A stretch of DNA of 64,000 nt from Trichosphaerium sp. ATCC 40318 (Eukaryota > Discosea > Flabellinia > Trichosidae): NCBI GenBank assembly GCA_038496445.1, contig JALMLS010000577.1, positions 434,001-498,000 of the forward strand, given 5' to 3'. The notes beneath the pieces were generated by a model. It was not told the DNA's origin. It did no database searches and saw only the letters and a list, made by a program, of their open reading frames with translations. The position numbers were made by a program, and so were the translations under genes. Below, piece after piece: positions 27,001 through 37,874 of the stretch (position 1 is the first letter of the stretch; the number at the start of each line of letters is the position of its first letter).

Positions 27001-27334
27001 ATTTCTAGTTCCACGTAAGAAAAACACCCCTAGCCAAGAGAACTGTTGTGAGTATGTACCAGTGACGTTAGAGCTGAAAACTCGAAATTACAGCCGTAAG
27101 AATGGTTTGCAACTAGTTTTTGTATTAAATCATGATTACTTCGTAGCCGTACTACCTGGTATGAATGAAGACGCTCTAGCTTGCTTTTTTTTATGTAAGT
27201 GAACAGTTTGAAGTCTAGATGCGACGTACAATACAAGTATTATAAGGGTACGGCTGTTGACCTGAACTAAGCGGGATAGAGTTGCATTGAAGAAAAAACA
27301 TGTAAAAAGCAACCAAAACTGTTGTACTTAGCAT
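24082..27334 (-). CDS. Type I transmembrane surface protein with PT-rich stalk
   Basis: Many small exons from ATG 27334. The start is a good signal peptide (MLSTTVLVAFYMFFLQCNS). The ectodomain has Cys-containing segments (CYDPIDNPTGDLRCSGACK) and beta-rich pieces (FVLDVQFPNPNST). A Pro/Thr/Ser/Val stalk at about 24880-25100 contains tandem TTEPP units. A second Cys-bearing domain follows (SFCLPPKPIASAVCINDTW), then a membrane-proximal domain (QQKQALFMILSADC) and a single TM helix (IGVIAASVITGFLVIIIGGI) with a basic cytosolic tail (KRIKKRMNR). Stop near 24082. The last domain plus TM resemble the end of the gene at 61641-63268, so the two are paralogues. Exact exon joins are uncertain. Adhesion or matrix roles are inference. 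Confidence 0.72.
24884..25100 (-). repeat. Tandem TTEPP-type codon repeat in surface-protein stalk
   Basis: Short tandem repeat of 15-base units reading TTEPP and variants on the minus strand, in a Pro/Thr-rich coding stretch. Such stalks are usually O-glycosylated in secreted proteins; length variation among isolates is expected. Confidence 0.75.
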
Positions 27335-28016
27335 GATTGTGCTTAATACGCGCAGTATAGGCTAAGCAAGTGCCAATTACTGCTTTACTGTTATTTTTCC
27401 GAAATTCTTGTGTTTTCAAAAACTCCGATGGCTTAAATTTGCCACCTCACGCCAGCTGTTTGGAATTTGGCTTACTTAGTCTTCAATGTCTATTTTTATC
27501 TTTGCATAACTCAGGAAATTGGGTATTGTGGCAATAATACCGAAGCTTACCGAAACCCGTGTCGAAACAAAAACAGAAACTTGTATTCAAATTTAGTGGA
27601 ATTCCAACGTTTTGCTTTAATTCTGTTATTTCCGAAGAAACGAAAGAGCCGTTATAAAAGATTTTTTCACCAGTATTAAAATCGGGAGATGTTTCAGCTT
27701 GTAACGACTTTGTGGTATAAACAGCTTAGGCCCAAAGTGAACACGTTAACAAACATATAAAAAAGAGGATTGATCGAGTGTAGGAATTAGCTTGGTTTCT
27801 TAGTTTTTTTTGTAACAAACAAGAAAGGAAGGTCTCGTGACCAAATGGTCGAGCCACGAGATGGTTCTTTTCCAGTCAGTCTATGGTGTTTGTCAGAGCC
27901 ATGTTATGATAGGATGTAGCAACAGATATCACGTGTTGATTGAAAAAAAAGAAAAAGAGAGAATCCAAAATGGGTAGTCCCCTACCAAGTGTATATGCAA
28001 TAAGATTTTACTTTTT
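27335..28016. other. Intergenic, no supported gene
   Basis: Upstream of the type I surface gene and downstream of the MMACHC-like gene. CACGTG lies near 27932. The open frame at 27467-27679 has no recognised motif. Confidence 0.4.
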
Positions 28017-29213
28017 TTAAGGTGTTAAACCATGATAATCAATTTGTTCATCAGAAAACTTTTCAAGCTTGCCTACATGAAAGTAGTTTCTGACAACGTT
28101 CCAACGACGCCATGCACCAGATCTTGAGATCTCATCATGATGGTTTGATAATTTGAACGCTCTATCAACAGCCTTCTAAAAAAGAAAAAAACGTGTAAGT
28201 GTTCGTTCGTTTAAAGAAGGAACTGCCAAAGCACTTTAAGCTTTCCAGCAATAGACAGCAAACTATTGTAACCAAAAAACGTTTACAATGGACGTGTACT
28301 TACTTTAATCTCTCCTTCCCATTCTTCATCATCTTCTAAAGGATTTGGAAGCTAAAACAAGAAGTTATTAATAAAAAAATTGAGAATCAAACAAAAAAAA
28401 TTCTTGTACAATCTTATAATCGCTATCTGGAGGTCCTTCACAATCGCATACAATTGCAGCACGAAAAGATATCCTTCAATAATACGGTTAGTAAATAATA
28501 CAATTCTTAACAATGCAAGAAAGTGCTTAGTAATCACAACACCAATTTTCTATCTAAGTTTTTTTCTGTCTCAACATTGAACGTACCAAGGGCCATACTT
28601 CTCATGAAGACAAAATCCAGATACCTTATGATGATAAGCAAGTCCAGATTCATGTGCCATTGTACGCATGGAAACCATGCGCTCTAGTAAGCTTTAGGAA
28701 CCATGAAAAAACTAAAAATTAGATTTCTTTACTTGGGTCTCTTTCGTGAACCCACCGAATGTCACAATCAACGTCCACTGATTCTTTAACTTCTTCGTTT
28801 ATATTCCTTTCTACCCATGTATCAAGCGGATCAAGCGCATATTGAAGCCTAACACAAGAAATAAGAGAATTTGTTTTAAAATACAATAAAAAGCCGCTCT
28901 TTCGCGCATGAAATTGTTTTAAGAGCGTTTAAGATGCTTTTGAACATAAATAGTGACATACTTCTCAGATGAATCCAATTCAGCCTTAAATTTGGGCCAT
29001 ATCGTCTTGGTATTACCCACGAGTAATCCAAGCGTTTTTCCGCCATGTTTTTCATAAGTTGGTAACCGAACGTTTTCTGGAGCCTTCTTATTGTACCTAC
29101 GCTTCACGATATAGCTGTGTATAATATAATACATACCATTGTACTTGAAATGGTCTTAAAAGCTCAAACCCTCGTCCAGCCAACCCTTGTCTTAATTTTG
29201 GAATAAAGGCCAT
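28017..29213 (-). CDS. MMACHC/CblC-like cobalamin-processing protein
   Basis: ATG at 29213, about seven exons, TAA at 28017-28019. The start, GLAGRGFELLRPFQVQW, matches the human MMACHC region CPFGFEVYPFQVAWYN. Later exons give KHGGKTLGLLVGNTK, IRWVHERDP, MAHESGLAYHHK, SGFCLHEKYGPWY, and a C-terminal RSGAWRRWNVVRNYF then EKFSDEQIDYHGLTP, similar to the family's HWRDWTY and RYSEEQKAYF blocks. In animals this flavin/glutathione-dependent protein removes upper-axial ligands from cobalamins in the cytosol. Its presence suggests use of vitamin B12 enzymes. It is divergent from the GST gene, and an inverted copy of part of its second coding exon lies in the gap between them. Confidence 0.87.
29021..29084 (-). 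repeat. Inverted repeat, copy within MMACHC-like exon
   Basis: This 64-base segment inside the coding exon is repeated in opposite orientation at 29273-29336 with one mismatch that I can see. It encodes part of APENVRLPTYEKHGGKTLG. Confidence 0.9.
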
Positions 29214-29272
29214 CAAAACCGAAAAAACTTGGGCGCTAGTGACATGTCTTTGACATACATTGACAATCTCTC

Positions 29273-29336
29273 GGCTCCAGAAAACGTTCGGTTACCAACT
29301 TATGAAAAACATGGCGGAAAAACGCTAGGATTACTC
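29273..29336 (+). repeat. Inverted repeat, promoter-side copy
   Basis: Plus-strand copy of the exon fragment at 29021-29084, separated from it by about 188 bases. It lies in the divergent promoter region of the MMACHC-like and GST genes. Flanking sequence does not match, so the duplicated unit ends sharply. Confidence 0.9.
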
Positions 29337-29684
29337 TCCGCAGCCCGCTGGTTCTGTGAACTAAAACCATAGTTCTACAATGTTGAAGTGTCACTTCTTG
29401 TGATTCAACTAGCGAATGCGTTCCACGTTGTTGTTGGTTGTTTATAGGACTTATAAGAGCGCTACCCAATTAGCAAGTGGGTAATTATTTACCCGTTTCT
29501 TTAAAAGCAATTCTTACTCACTAGCACCAATAAACGCACTTTTCCCATCCCAATAAAGGGCCATGGCGGTTGGTCATCGCATACAACAAAAAATCCACGT
29601 ATTCCACCACTTTCTCCGTCGTCAACTTAAAGACAATGAATCACATTTTTTTTGTGACAAGAAAAAAACTCAAACACGTAAAAC

Positions 29685-31749
29685 ATGGCAGAGCAAGCAC
29701 CTCCTACGCTTTACTGGAATCCTTTCTCTAACAACGCAAGAATTGTACACTATGCAGCATTAGAAATGAAAGTACCAATAAATCTTCAGGTACATGTTAT
29801 TAAGTTGTTAAACTATTTACTAAACAATCACGTGGTAGTTAGTGGATCTCCAAAAAGGAGAACATAGGAAACCTGATTTTCTCAAAATTAATCCAAAAGG
29901 GCAAGTACCGGGTTTAAAGCATGGTGACGTAACATGTTTCGATGGTTCGGCTATCATCAGGTACGCTACAGAGAAGTTAAAAGTAGTATTTGACGAAAAA
30001 CAAAATTAGGTATCTAGCGTTTACAACAAAATCCGATTTCTACCCTTACCATGATCCTGAGCGTGTAGCTTTGGTAATGCGCCCATATTAGCGATGTAAG
30101 TCTTACGGTTTTATACAGATAGACTCATTATACACCTCTATTCGCGGAGACGTTTACAATTCTTTGCAAACACGTGTTGTTAAAGCGTTAATTGCTCCTG
30201 TATTTTTTGGAGCACCGCCAGATCCAGAAGGTGTAGCCGCTTCAACGGAGAAAGCCAACAAGGAGGTACGCAACCCGAAGAACCTTCATTCTATTATTTG
30301 TAAGAAGCTAAAAGCACCGAAAAAATGCAAAACGATTTCGGTTTTGGGAAATTGTCATTAGAAAACTTCAAGAACTTTTCTTACGCTGCTCGGCACCACT
30401 TTTTATTAGTTACCCTACCCATTACATCTATAGCATTGTACTTGTCAAAGTTAGTATACTTATATTGTTGTAGCTTCAGTTTTACAATGACACGTTCTTC
30501 AAAGATTCTGACTACATTGTTGGAAAAACGTTTTCTTTGGCAGATGTAGCACTAGTTATTGCTATTATCCACGCAGAATTTTGCACTAAATACGCTATAC
30601 CAGGTATGTTTTACCGCAGTTGCGGTTCTTATAATAATGATTTTCAAAATAGACACGTGTCCTAAAGTGAAAAAACTTGTTGAAACAGCAAAGGCAACAC
30701 CGAATTTCAACACAGTTCACGGGCAGTTTTTGCAAATATTGCAATCCTTTGCAAGCCAAAAGAAAGGTAATACAGATAAATACGCTTTTTAGACATGTGC
30801 GCAATTGATTGAAGAAATAGAATCGCCAAAAGAACCTAAGACAGCCGAAGAAGGAAAAAAGCAAGAAAAATCTGGGAATAAAGGAGCCCATATCACTGCA
30901 CGTTCTTTTCGCTGTGAATAGTCTTTTAATTTATTGTAGTTGTACCATATTGTCCCTGCCAGATCAACACGTGTTCTATGGCTTGCTTATGAACTTGGTC
31001 TTGAAGACATAAACGTCAAGGTGATGAAATGGAAAGATATTAAAAAGGCAAGTTGTTTCATCAAACATTGCAATGTTCTAACTTTGCATCTTACAGCCTG
31101 AGTACTTAAAGATTAATCCCAACGGAGTTATCCCCGGTATGAAAGTCAATGGCACTAATCTATGGGAAGCGGGTGCAATGATAAATTACTTGTTGAAAGA
31201 GAATCCGGATACATCTCTCATCCCAAAGAATTGGACTTTAGAAAACTGGTTAACTCATTATGTACCTAATGTGAGAAACTGTTAACGTCCTAAATTTGTT
31301 GTAGAAATATGAGTGGTGGTGCATAGCAACTCTTGATGGAAGGCTAGTATCAAAGTTGTTTGGTACAGGAGCGATTGGAAATGCTCTAGGCGGAACAGCA
31401 AAAAAATTGTATGAACAAAAAGTACTATTCGACAACTTACTTTTGTTTTTAGGTTTAACAAGTTGCTAAACGATGTTGTTATTCAAGACCTCGGTAAAAA
31501 CGAATACATAAACGGACCAGAATTTACAATCACGGATATCTATATCGGATACACCTTAGGCATTGCAAACATTTTGAAGGTACAGACTTCCCTAAAAAAT
31601 TAAACTGTTTTTGTCAGTGTGCAGTTAGAACACGTGATTAATATGTTAAATAGATTGTTCCAGATGGTCCAATTTTAGACTACTTCAAGCGCATTTCTTC
31701 GCGTCCACACTGGAAACACGTATTCGCAGACTTCAATAAGAATAAATAA
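29685..31749 (+). CDS. Double-domain glutathione S-transferase-like protein
   Basis: One gene encoding two GST units. Unit 1: MAEQAPPTLYWNPFSNNARI, with FLKINPKGQVPGL and DGSAIIR in the thioredoxin fold, then an all-helical half including DYIVGKTFSLADVALVIAII. A charged linker (ESPKEPKTAEEGKKQEK) follows. Unit 2 starts ITLYHIVPARSTRVLWLAYE and has YLKINPNGVIPGM, LWEAGAMINYLL and EFTITDIYIGYTLG. The Ser of the S-R motif is present in both units. The linker-to-unit-2 join needs a GC-AG intron at 30898-30939 with donor GCACGT. Stop TAA 31747-31749. Family role: glutathione conjugation or thiol chemistry in the cytosol. Substrate unknown. Confidence 0.85.
30898..30939 (+). other. GC-AG intron in the double-GST gene
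   Basis: Donor GCACGT, acceptor TTGTAG. Splicing here joins GAHIT to LYHIVPARST in phase 0, giving a textbook GST N-terminus. No GT donor gives an open join. Confidence 0.7.
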
Positions 31750-32341
31750 AGTTTTAGATTTGAGATAACTTGTTGTTTGATAAGTGCTGTTCCAAGTGGT
31801 GTTTCCAATCACTTCCCATTTTAATCTTCTGTAACTGCGCAGTTTTCTTCAGAGAGCCGATATGAATGGCAGAGAATGTGTTAAAGTCATCGTTGCAGTT
31901 TTCTACGGGTATTCTACATCCCGTTTTTAAACAAGCTCCCTACTTTGGAGCACTGATTTCCGAAAAACTGGAAAATTACAGCAAATGTTAACAAGCTTCA
32001 GGAGCATCTACAGTGTAATATTTTGTATGTTTACTTTCTCAAACTGACGCATCATGAGCAAGCGCTCAAGGAGACTATGCCGATACTTTCCTTATTAGGC
32101 AGTTCTTGGTCCTTTTTAGTAAATAATTTTTTTCACGCTTACAACATAATTTTACGCTTTCACACTCCATGCTCTCATTTAACAGTACGTTTTAAAGCCA
32201 ATAAGCCTGTGTGGAAAGCTTACGTAATCTAGCTAACGGGAAATATACAGAAAAACACACCTCCAGTGAACGCCACTTAATTCAACTCGCTTGTTGTGTT
32301 TTCGAGGCAAACAAACAGTATAGCATCTTAAACGACAAGCT
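31750..32341. other. Intergenic
   Basis: AT-rich, between two plus-strand genes. The open frame at 32023-32232 has no motif. No RNA gene or repeat was recognised. Confidence 0.4.
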
Positions 32342-33564
32342 ATGATAACAACCAATATAGTAGCGCGCAAAGTAACTCAAATGTGTTCTCACAAGCTGAT
32401 ATTAGTCGAGGATATACCACCAGAGACGTTTACGCATGTTTTAAGTTATTTAAACAAACCACAACGTATCAAAGCAACTACAGTTTGTCACGCTTTTAAT
32501 GACATTATTCGTCATAACATTGGCTTTGATACCATTCGTATAACAGAATCATCAGATTGTCGTGTTCTCAAGGGTAGCCCGTTGCTGAAAAACACCAAAA
32601 TTAGGCTTCTTTACTCGTTTACAACGAGCATCACACTGTCACCGACTGAGATGGGTTATCTTTGTGGTGTTCACACTATACACATGGATGAAGCGGTTAT
32701 CGACGATGAAGGCATTCTGTCACTTGTGAACGGAGGACACAGTATCCACAGTATCAGCATAGCAAACACAGATATAACAGATGTGTCTTTAAAGGCACTC
32801 AAGTCTGTCCATACGATCAATATCATAGGTTGTAATAATATCACTGTTGAAGGGATTAAAGCTCTTAAAGATGTACATCATATTATGCTTGGTATGCCGA
32901 AGTCTGGATGGTTTGAATACCTTGGTAGCATACACACAGTTCGTATAGTACAGGATCTCTTAGTTCCAGGTTGGAATACTCTTGGGTCAGCTCTTAAAGA
33001 GGCTCAACTCAACTCATTAATCAATACCAAACATTTGATCTTGGCGTACCTGCAAATAGCTCTCAAGACGTTTCGATACAATTAACCAACCTTGAGTACC
33101 TTGAAATACGTTCTGGGACAGTTTCAGACTTATTTTTTAAGAACTTGGTGAATCTCAAGCGACTCAAAGTTGATGACTGTCGTCTTATCACAGGTTCTTG
33201 TTTTGAGTATTTGGTAAACCTTAAACAAGTTACACTCCGATACGTCAAAAACTGCAGTTTACAGCACTTCATTAATGTTAGCAACCTTAGCATTGATTGC
33301 TGCTATATAGAAGAGATTGACTTTCAGTACTTGGCCAATTTGAAGCAACTCTCTATATCACGTTGCAAAACAATTGAAGGATCAGGTTTAAAGTACTTGG
33401 TTAACCTAGAGTACCTTAAAATTAAAAAGTGTGATGCGATTGGTACTGGATATTTGAAGTATTTGACTTCTCTCCAGTACTTAGAGGTTGATTCATTGAA
33501 AGCTATAGAAATCAAGAAAGAGTTTGATCAAATGGATTTCATTTTACATGTATCAGACACGTAA
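32342..33564 (+). CDS. F-box / leucine-rich-repeat protein with a frame change
   Basis: N-terminal F-box-like helix set (LVEDIPPETFTHVLSYLNKP then ATTVCHAFNDII), followed by LRR-like units (ALKSVHTINIIGCNNI, GIKALKDVHHIML) and, after about position 33045, more LRR units in another frame (NLKRLKVDDCRLITGSCFEY, YLVNLEYLKIKKC). The first frame ends at 33085. The second frame is open from about 33040 to the stop at 33562-33564. A 14-base gap (GTACCTGCAAATAG) would restore the frame, but that is shorter than any certain intron here, so a one-base indel, an error or a decaying gene are alternatives. F-box/LRR proteins are SCF ubiquitin-ligase adaptors. Confidence 0.7.
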
Positions 33565-34076
33565 TGCTTCGTAGATAGATACATATGTTGTATCTTTACA
33601 ATAAAACATTTGTTGCACTTTTATCGTAAACGTATGTCTAGCAGCCTTAGTTCGCAATGGCTTTCTCGTTTCTATCAACAAATGATTGATGCTACCTTAC
33701 TAACAGTCAATCAACTTCGCAAATGTTACCCTAGGTGAGAACTATAACAAGCAACTTTATGTATGACTTAGTTACACAACGTGCAATGTTGCAATGACCT
33801 AAAAATTCGTTTCATTCACTGACAGTGGCAGTGCCGTGTAAAATTGCTAACACTGCAGAAAGTAAAATGCTAAGCAATTCTCAAAAGCAAAGCATACACT
33901 ACTAGTTTTCTTAAATTTAGTAACTATGCTCTGGTGTATGTTCTTGGTTTTTAGAAAAACAAACACCAGTTATTGTATGAAATACCACAATCTATCGTTG
34001 TAAGGAAGCAGTTATATTAAGTGTACAAATATACAAAAAACTGCTACAGATTGTTTTTTCAAAGAACCAAAAAATA
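33565..34076. other. Intergenic, convergent gene ends
   Basis: No supported exon, RNA gene or repeat between the F-box/LRR gene and the end of the TKL kinase gene. Confidence 0.45.
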
Positions 34077-35686
34077 TCATGCAGGTGGTGGAGGTGGTGG
34101 TGCTCTACTAGGCGGTCGTTTAGGGGAAACTTTTACTTCCTCTTCTAACAGCTCATCCCTTTCTTCTAATATAATAATTAATTGAAGGTTCACATGTACG
34201 AAGTTGTAGACTAACCTTCATCTTCATCTTCTTTATCTTCAGAATATGAAGAACCAAAAGGATCTTCCCTTTCTAAGTCAGGCAGTGGTACATTAACAGC
34301 TTCAGGATCAAGATCTTTTTCAAGTGTCCTTAGTGTTTCTATTATTACATTGAAGTCTGGTCTATCCTCAGGTTTGCCCTATGAATCATTAAATCAGTAA
34401 AGTAGTGGAAGTTCTTTTTTTATGCTACGCCGACGACAAGTCAAGATCAGTAGTTGGAGTGACAATACGTGATGTTATAAAAGAGGAAAACCATAATCAC
34501 TATGTATCAGGTGACCAAAAAACTACCAAACGTACTTGTACACATTGTAAGCAAAGAGACCTGAAAGATTCAGGGAAAGCTGCACTCTCATTCAATTGAG
34601 TTTCAATCTCGCTTAAATTATACTCCCACTTATCCTTTGGGTGACGAACAGGTGGCGTTTTACCTACAATAATAGAGAATATAATAGCACCAAACCTATA
34701 TCAAGTTAGAAATAGTGAAAATACAGAAATATTTCTTTTACCCAAATACATCACACTTTGCATTGTATGGTTGTAACGTATGAACCTCCGGTGCCATCTT
34801 AATGAACATAAGATTTAATACATAGAAATTCTCCTAAGAGTACCCATTTTTCAGTTCCAGCACGTGTTAACCTCCTACGTTTGCGAACACCATCGCCTTC
34901 TAATTTTTTCGCAAAGCCAAAATCACAAACTAATAAGGACGTATTACACTCAATGTTATATGTACTAGTATCTAGCCATATTACGTACCTTTGCAATGGT
35001 ATGTGTAATAATTAATCAATAAGTTCTCGGGTTTCCTTTGAGAGACATTAAAAATCAATAAAAAAAACGTGATATAATAAAGAAAAACACGTGCAAGTCT
35101 CGATGTAAATATCCTCTACAATGTAAGTAATTTGTTGCCTTTGCTGCACCTAAAGATATACGTAATCCTTGCATAGGCCTAAGAATGTATAAGAAGAACT
35201 AACTCCAATACATAACAAAAGAAACCGCGAAAAACGGAAAAAGAAAGTCGCGAAAATTGAAAAAAAAATGAGTTTTTTACGTACGACAAGGTTTGTTTCT
35301 TTAAAATAAAGTGTAGGTTGCCTCCATTAACATATTCTGTTACGATATACACATCGCTACCTTTTTGGGCCAATCCCATGAATAAACAGATATTTGGATG
35401 TCTTATTGTCCTACGGAGGTATTAAACTGTATATTAACGCGTATTTCATCTACATTATGGTTGATATCTCCCTTTGAAGCAATTGTTGTATAAAACGGTT
35501 GTCTGTGCTTAAAATCTTCTTTACAGCGATATCTGTACCATATATTTGTGCTTTGAACACATCAGAGAAGTTGCCTTGTCCTACTTGCTCCTTCATCACA
35601 ATGTCATCAAAATTTAACGACCAAGAAGGCTTTGTAGCAAGCGTAGAAGAATCATACTCAAAGATTCCGTCAGCTTTATCACTCAT
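34077..35686 (-). CDS. TKL-family protein kinase with Pro-rich tail
   Basis: Start ATG 35686 (MSDKADGIFEYDSST); an upstream ATG at 35725 is possible. Glycine loop GQGNFSDVFKAQ, lysine DIAVKKI, then IRHPNICLFMGL and VYIVTEYVNGGNLH. The catalytic loop reads [12 protein letters not shown] if a GC-AG intron (donor GCACGT at 35094, acceptor CAAAG) is spliced. Next come VCDFGFAK and GTEKWMAPEV, and the helical lobe includes FGAIIFSIIVGK. The tail is acidic (YSEDKEDEDE) and ends in PPSRAPPPPPPA before TGA 34077-34079. HPNICLFMG is typical of tyrosine-kinase-like/MAPKKK-type serine/threonine kinases. The Pro-rich end could bind SH3 or WW domains. Divergent from the LYR gene. Confidence 0.88.
35036..35094 (-). 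other. GC-AG intron in the TKL kinase gene
   Basis: Donor GCACGT, acceptor CTCAAAG. Splicing here creates the invariant HRDLKPEN loop; reading through or using a GT donor breaks the frame. Confidence 0.75.
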
Positions 35687-36073
35687 TTCGGTACAGTAGG
35701 AATGACACTTAATCAAACAACGCAACTTTCAATGAACTACTTTCATACAGTACAAAACCAGCTCTTGTTACCCCTAAGCCACCACCGCTTTTGCGGCTAA
35801 ACACTGTATACTCGAGGACCAAAGTAATGAACTTTAACTGACCTTAAAGTGTGATTTTTGACGTACAAACGTACTTCAAATAAACCGTTTTAAAATCGAA
35901 CGTGGCAGCACCTCCTGTCATCCCTTCCAGTGCATTTAGCGCCTTACTATCTCATATTCAACAATACTGTATTGTAAAGCGATAAATGCAGGGTGAGGGA
36001 TAACTTGAGATGCTCGAGATTCAACTGAATTCAATTTCGCTTTCAATCGCCTCAATCATCAACAACATACAGA

Positions 36074-36383
36074 ATGTCTGCGTTACCTCCAAATTTGTGC
36101 ATGTTATACAGAGGATTGCTACGAAGAGTCGAAAAGTATCCTAGTCGCAACAGGGATAGCATACGCACCGAAATACGCACAGGTAAGAGGTTTTAACTAC
36201 GTAACTTTCAAATACGACTAACAAGTTGCCTTGTTAGCCTTTAGGAGTAACGTTAAGCTCAATGACGAAGTTAAAATCAAAAAAGAGATATTAGAAGCAC
36301 AAACAGCGTTTCGTGAGATGGACAAATTTTACCGCCTTGATCCTAATGAAACTAACTACTCCTTCACCATGGGAGGCCAATAA
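36074..36383 (+). CDS. LYR-motif mitochondrial protein
   Basis: Two exons, 36074-36182 and 36238-36383, joined through a GTAAGA...GTTAG intron; 84 residues. The N-terminus has the LYR signature (MLYRGLLRRVEKYPSRNR) followed by IRTEIRTAFRSNVKLND, the conserved Phe-containing second helix, and a third helix (EAQTAFREMDKFYRLDP). LYR proteins are small matrix adaptors used in Fe-S cluster delivery and respiratory-complex assembly. Which member it is cannot be decided by eye. The acceptor at 36237 was chosen because it keeps the frame and the family pattern. Divergent from the TKL kinase with a gap of about 390 bases. Confidence 0.82.
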
Positions 36384-36556
36384 AATCATAAACTGTAATT
36401 TTAAAAATGTAACGCCAAAAAAACGTACCAATATATACAAAGAACTTATATACTAGCAACGGTGAACTAATTTTGTTGTGTGTTGTATTTCTACGGTTTT
36501 TCCATCAGGTTTGGCTACAAGTCAACAATTTGGTCAATGCAAAACCGAGATTCATT

Positions 36557-37561
36557 ATGAGTGACGCCGCTATTCCAGTTTTTAACGCATCAAAGAAGAA
36601 GAAGAAAAAAAAGGGAGGAAAGAAAAAGAAAGCAGCCCTTGAGAGTTTTGTTGCAGAACCAGATGTAGATTATAATATACCAACAATAGAATCTATTGAA
36701 ACAGACGCATGGCTAAAAGACGGCAAGCGCAATTTTTTACTCTTAATTTTCACTAATTACGTTCCCAACTGCTTGTATACTAATGTATAGTAGATGCAAA
36801 GGACCCAGAGAACCTTCGCGATTACGAATACGTCGAGCTCTTAAAACGCGTATTTGACGTTATGGATCAAACTTGTACGCGTCGCAGTACCATAATTAGC
36901 TATCTAGCTCTTATAATATTTTTTATCACGCATTCGTTATCCACCTTGTATTTCTATTTCACCTTCGCTCACATTACCACAGCAACTGGTCCTGGACGAT
37001 TTACCACCAGAAAAATTGAACCACCAAAGGTTGGCCGTGTTGGTACCACACGTGTCGCTTGGGTCAATTTCCAATCAAATTGTCGTAGTCTTAACCGACC
37101 TGCTGATCATGTCATGTCTTTTGTACTTGTAGAATTGGGTACGTTATCAAACATAATTATTCTATCAGCGTAAAAAAAAAAATACAAACATACACAGTGG
37201 CTTGTGCTACGCGTGTAGACAGATAGTTGCAGTTTTTAAACGGAAATAGATTAATTATTTAAACCTTCTGACACTCGTATAAGGTACCACTGGTTCCATG
37301 AATCAAGAGAACGGTCAGTTGATTATTCGTGGACGTTTCAGACCAAACAAATTAGAGAATCTACTCAAGAGTTATATTCGTATTTACGTAACGTGTAACA
37401 CCTGCTCTAGCCCTAACACGGCCCTCAACAAAGAAAACAGGATCACATTTAAAGTATGTCAAGATTGTGGCGCTACAAGTTCTGTAGCTACCGTACGCGC
37501 TGGTTTCCAAGCCGTCGGCAGAGGAGAAAGGCGTGCAGCGAGAAACGTCATTGTTCAATAA
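36557..37561 (+). CDS. EIF2S2: Translation initiation factor eIF2 beta
   Basis: ATG 36557 begins MSDAAIPVFNASKKKKKKKG, the N-terminal Lys box that contacts eIF2B epsilon and eIF5 in this family. Exons follow with YEYVELLKRVFDVMD, the eIF2-gamma-binding segment, PPKVGRVGTTRVAWVNF, RPADHVMSFVLVELG and the C-terminal domain (RGRFRPNKLENLLKSYI). The zinc ribbon is complete: CNTCSSPNT then CQDCGATSSVATVRAG, that is CxxC-CxxC. Stop TAA 37559-37561. eIF2 carries Met-tRNAi to the ribosome, and its exchange factor subunit eIF2B alpha is encoded at 14229-15736. Three introns, all small. Confidence 0.95.
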
Positions 37562-37874
37562 TAATTTTTATGATTGTAAGACAACAAAAACGTATTGGTA
37601 TGCTTTATTATCGCAAACAGCAAGCTATTTAAGCGTCTTGTCAGTCTTTTGCTTTGTTTCAATGACAACGAGAGAAAAACACGAAACTTGCCATGCACTG
37701 AATTAACTCCAAGGTCTATTAATGTCTAGAATAACTCATGGCGAGTATGGGAGTATTTGTGATTAGTAGGGTAAAGTCGTTTGAGAGCCAAAAACGCCGT
37801 CGCAATGCTTTTTCGTCTGGCGAAATTCACTCTTTTTCAATAGTTATCAAATACACTCCAACCGCTTTACAATA

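Noticed and set aside
28919-29134. Separate small gene opposite the GST
   Set aside because: It is part of the MMACHC-like gene in the same frame as the exon APENVRLPTYEKHGG.
35036-35094. TKL kinase first seemed to read HRDLH, a degenerate catalytic loop
   Set aside because: A GC-AG intron at this point gives a normal HRDLKPEN loop, so the kinase need not be degenerate.
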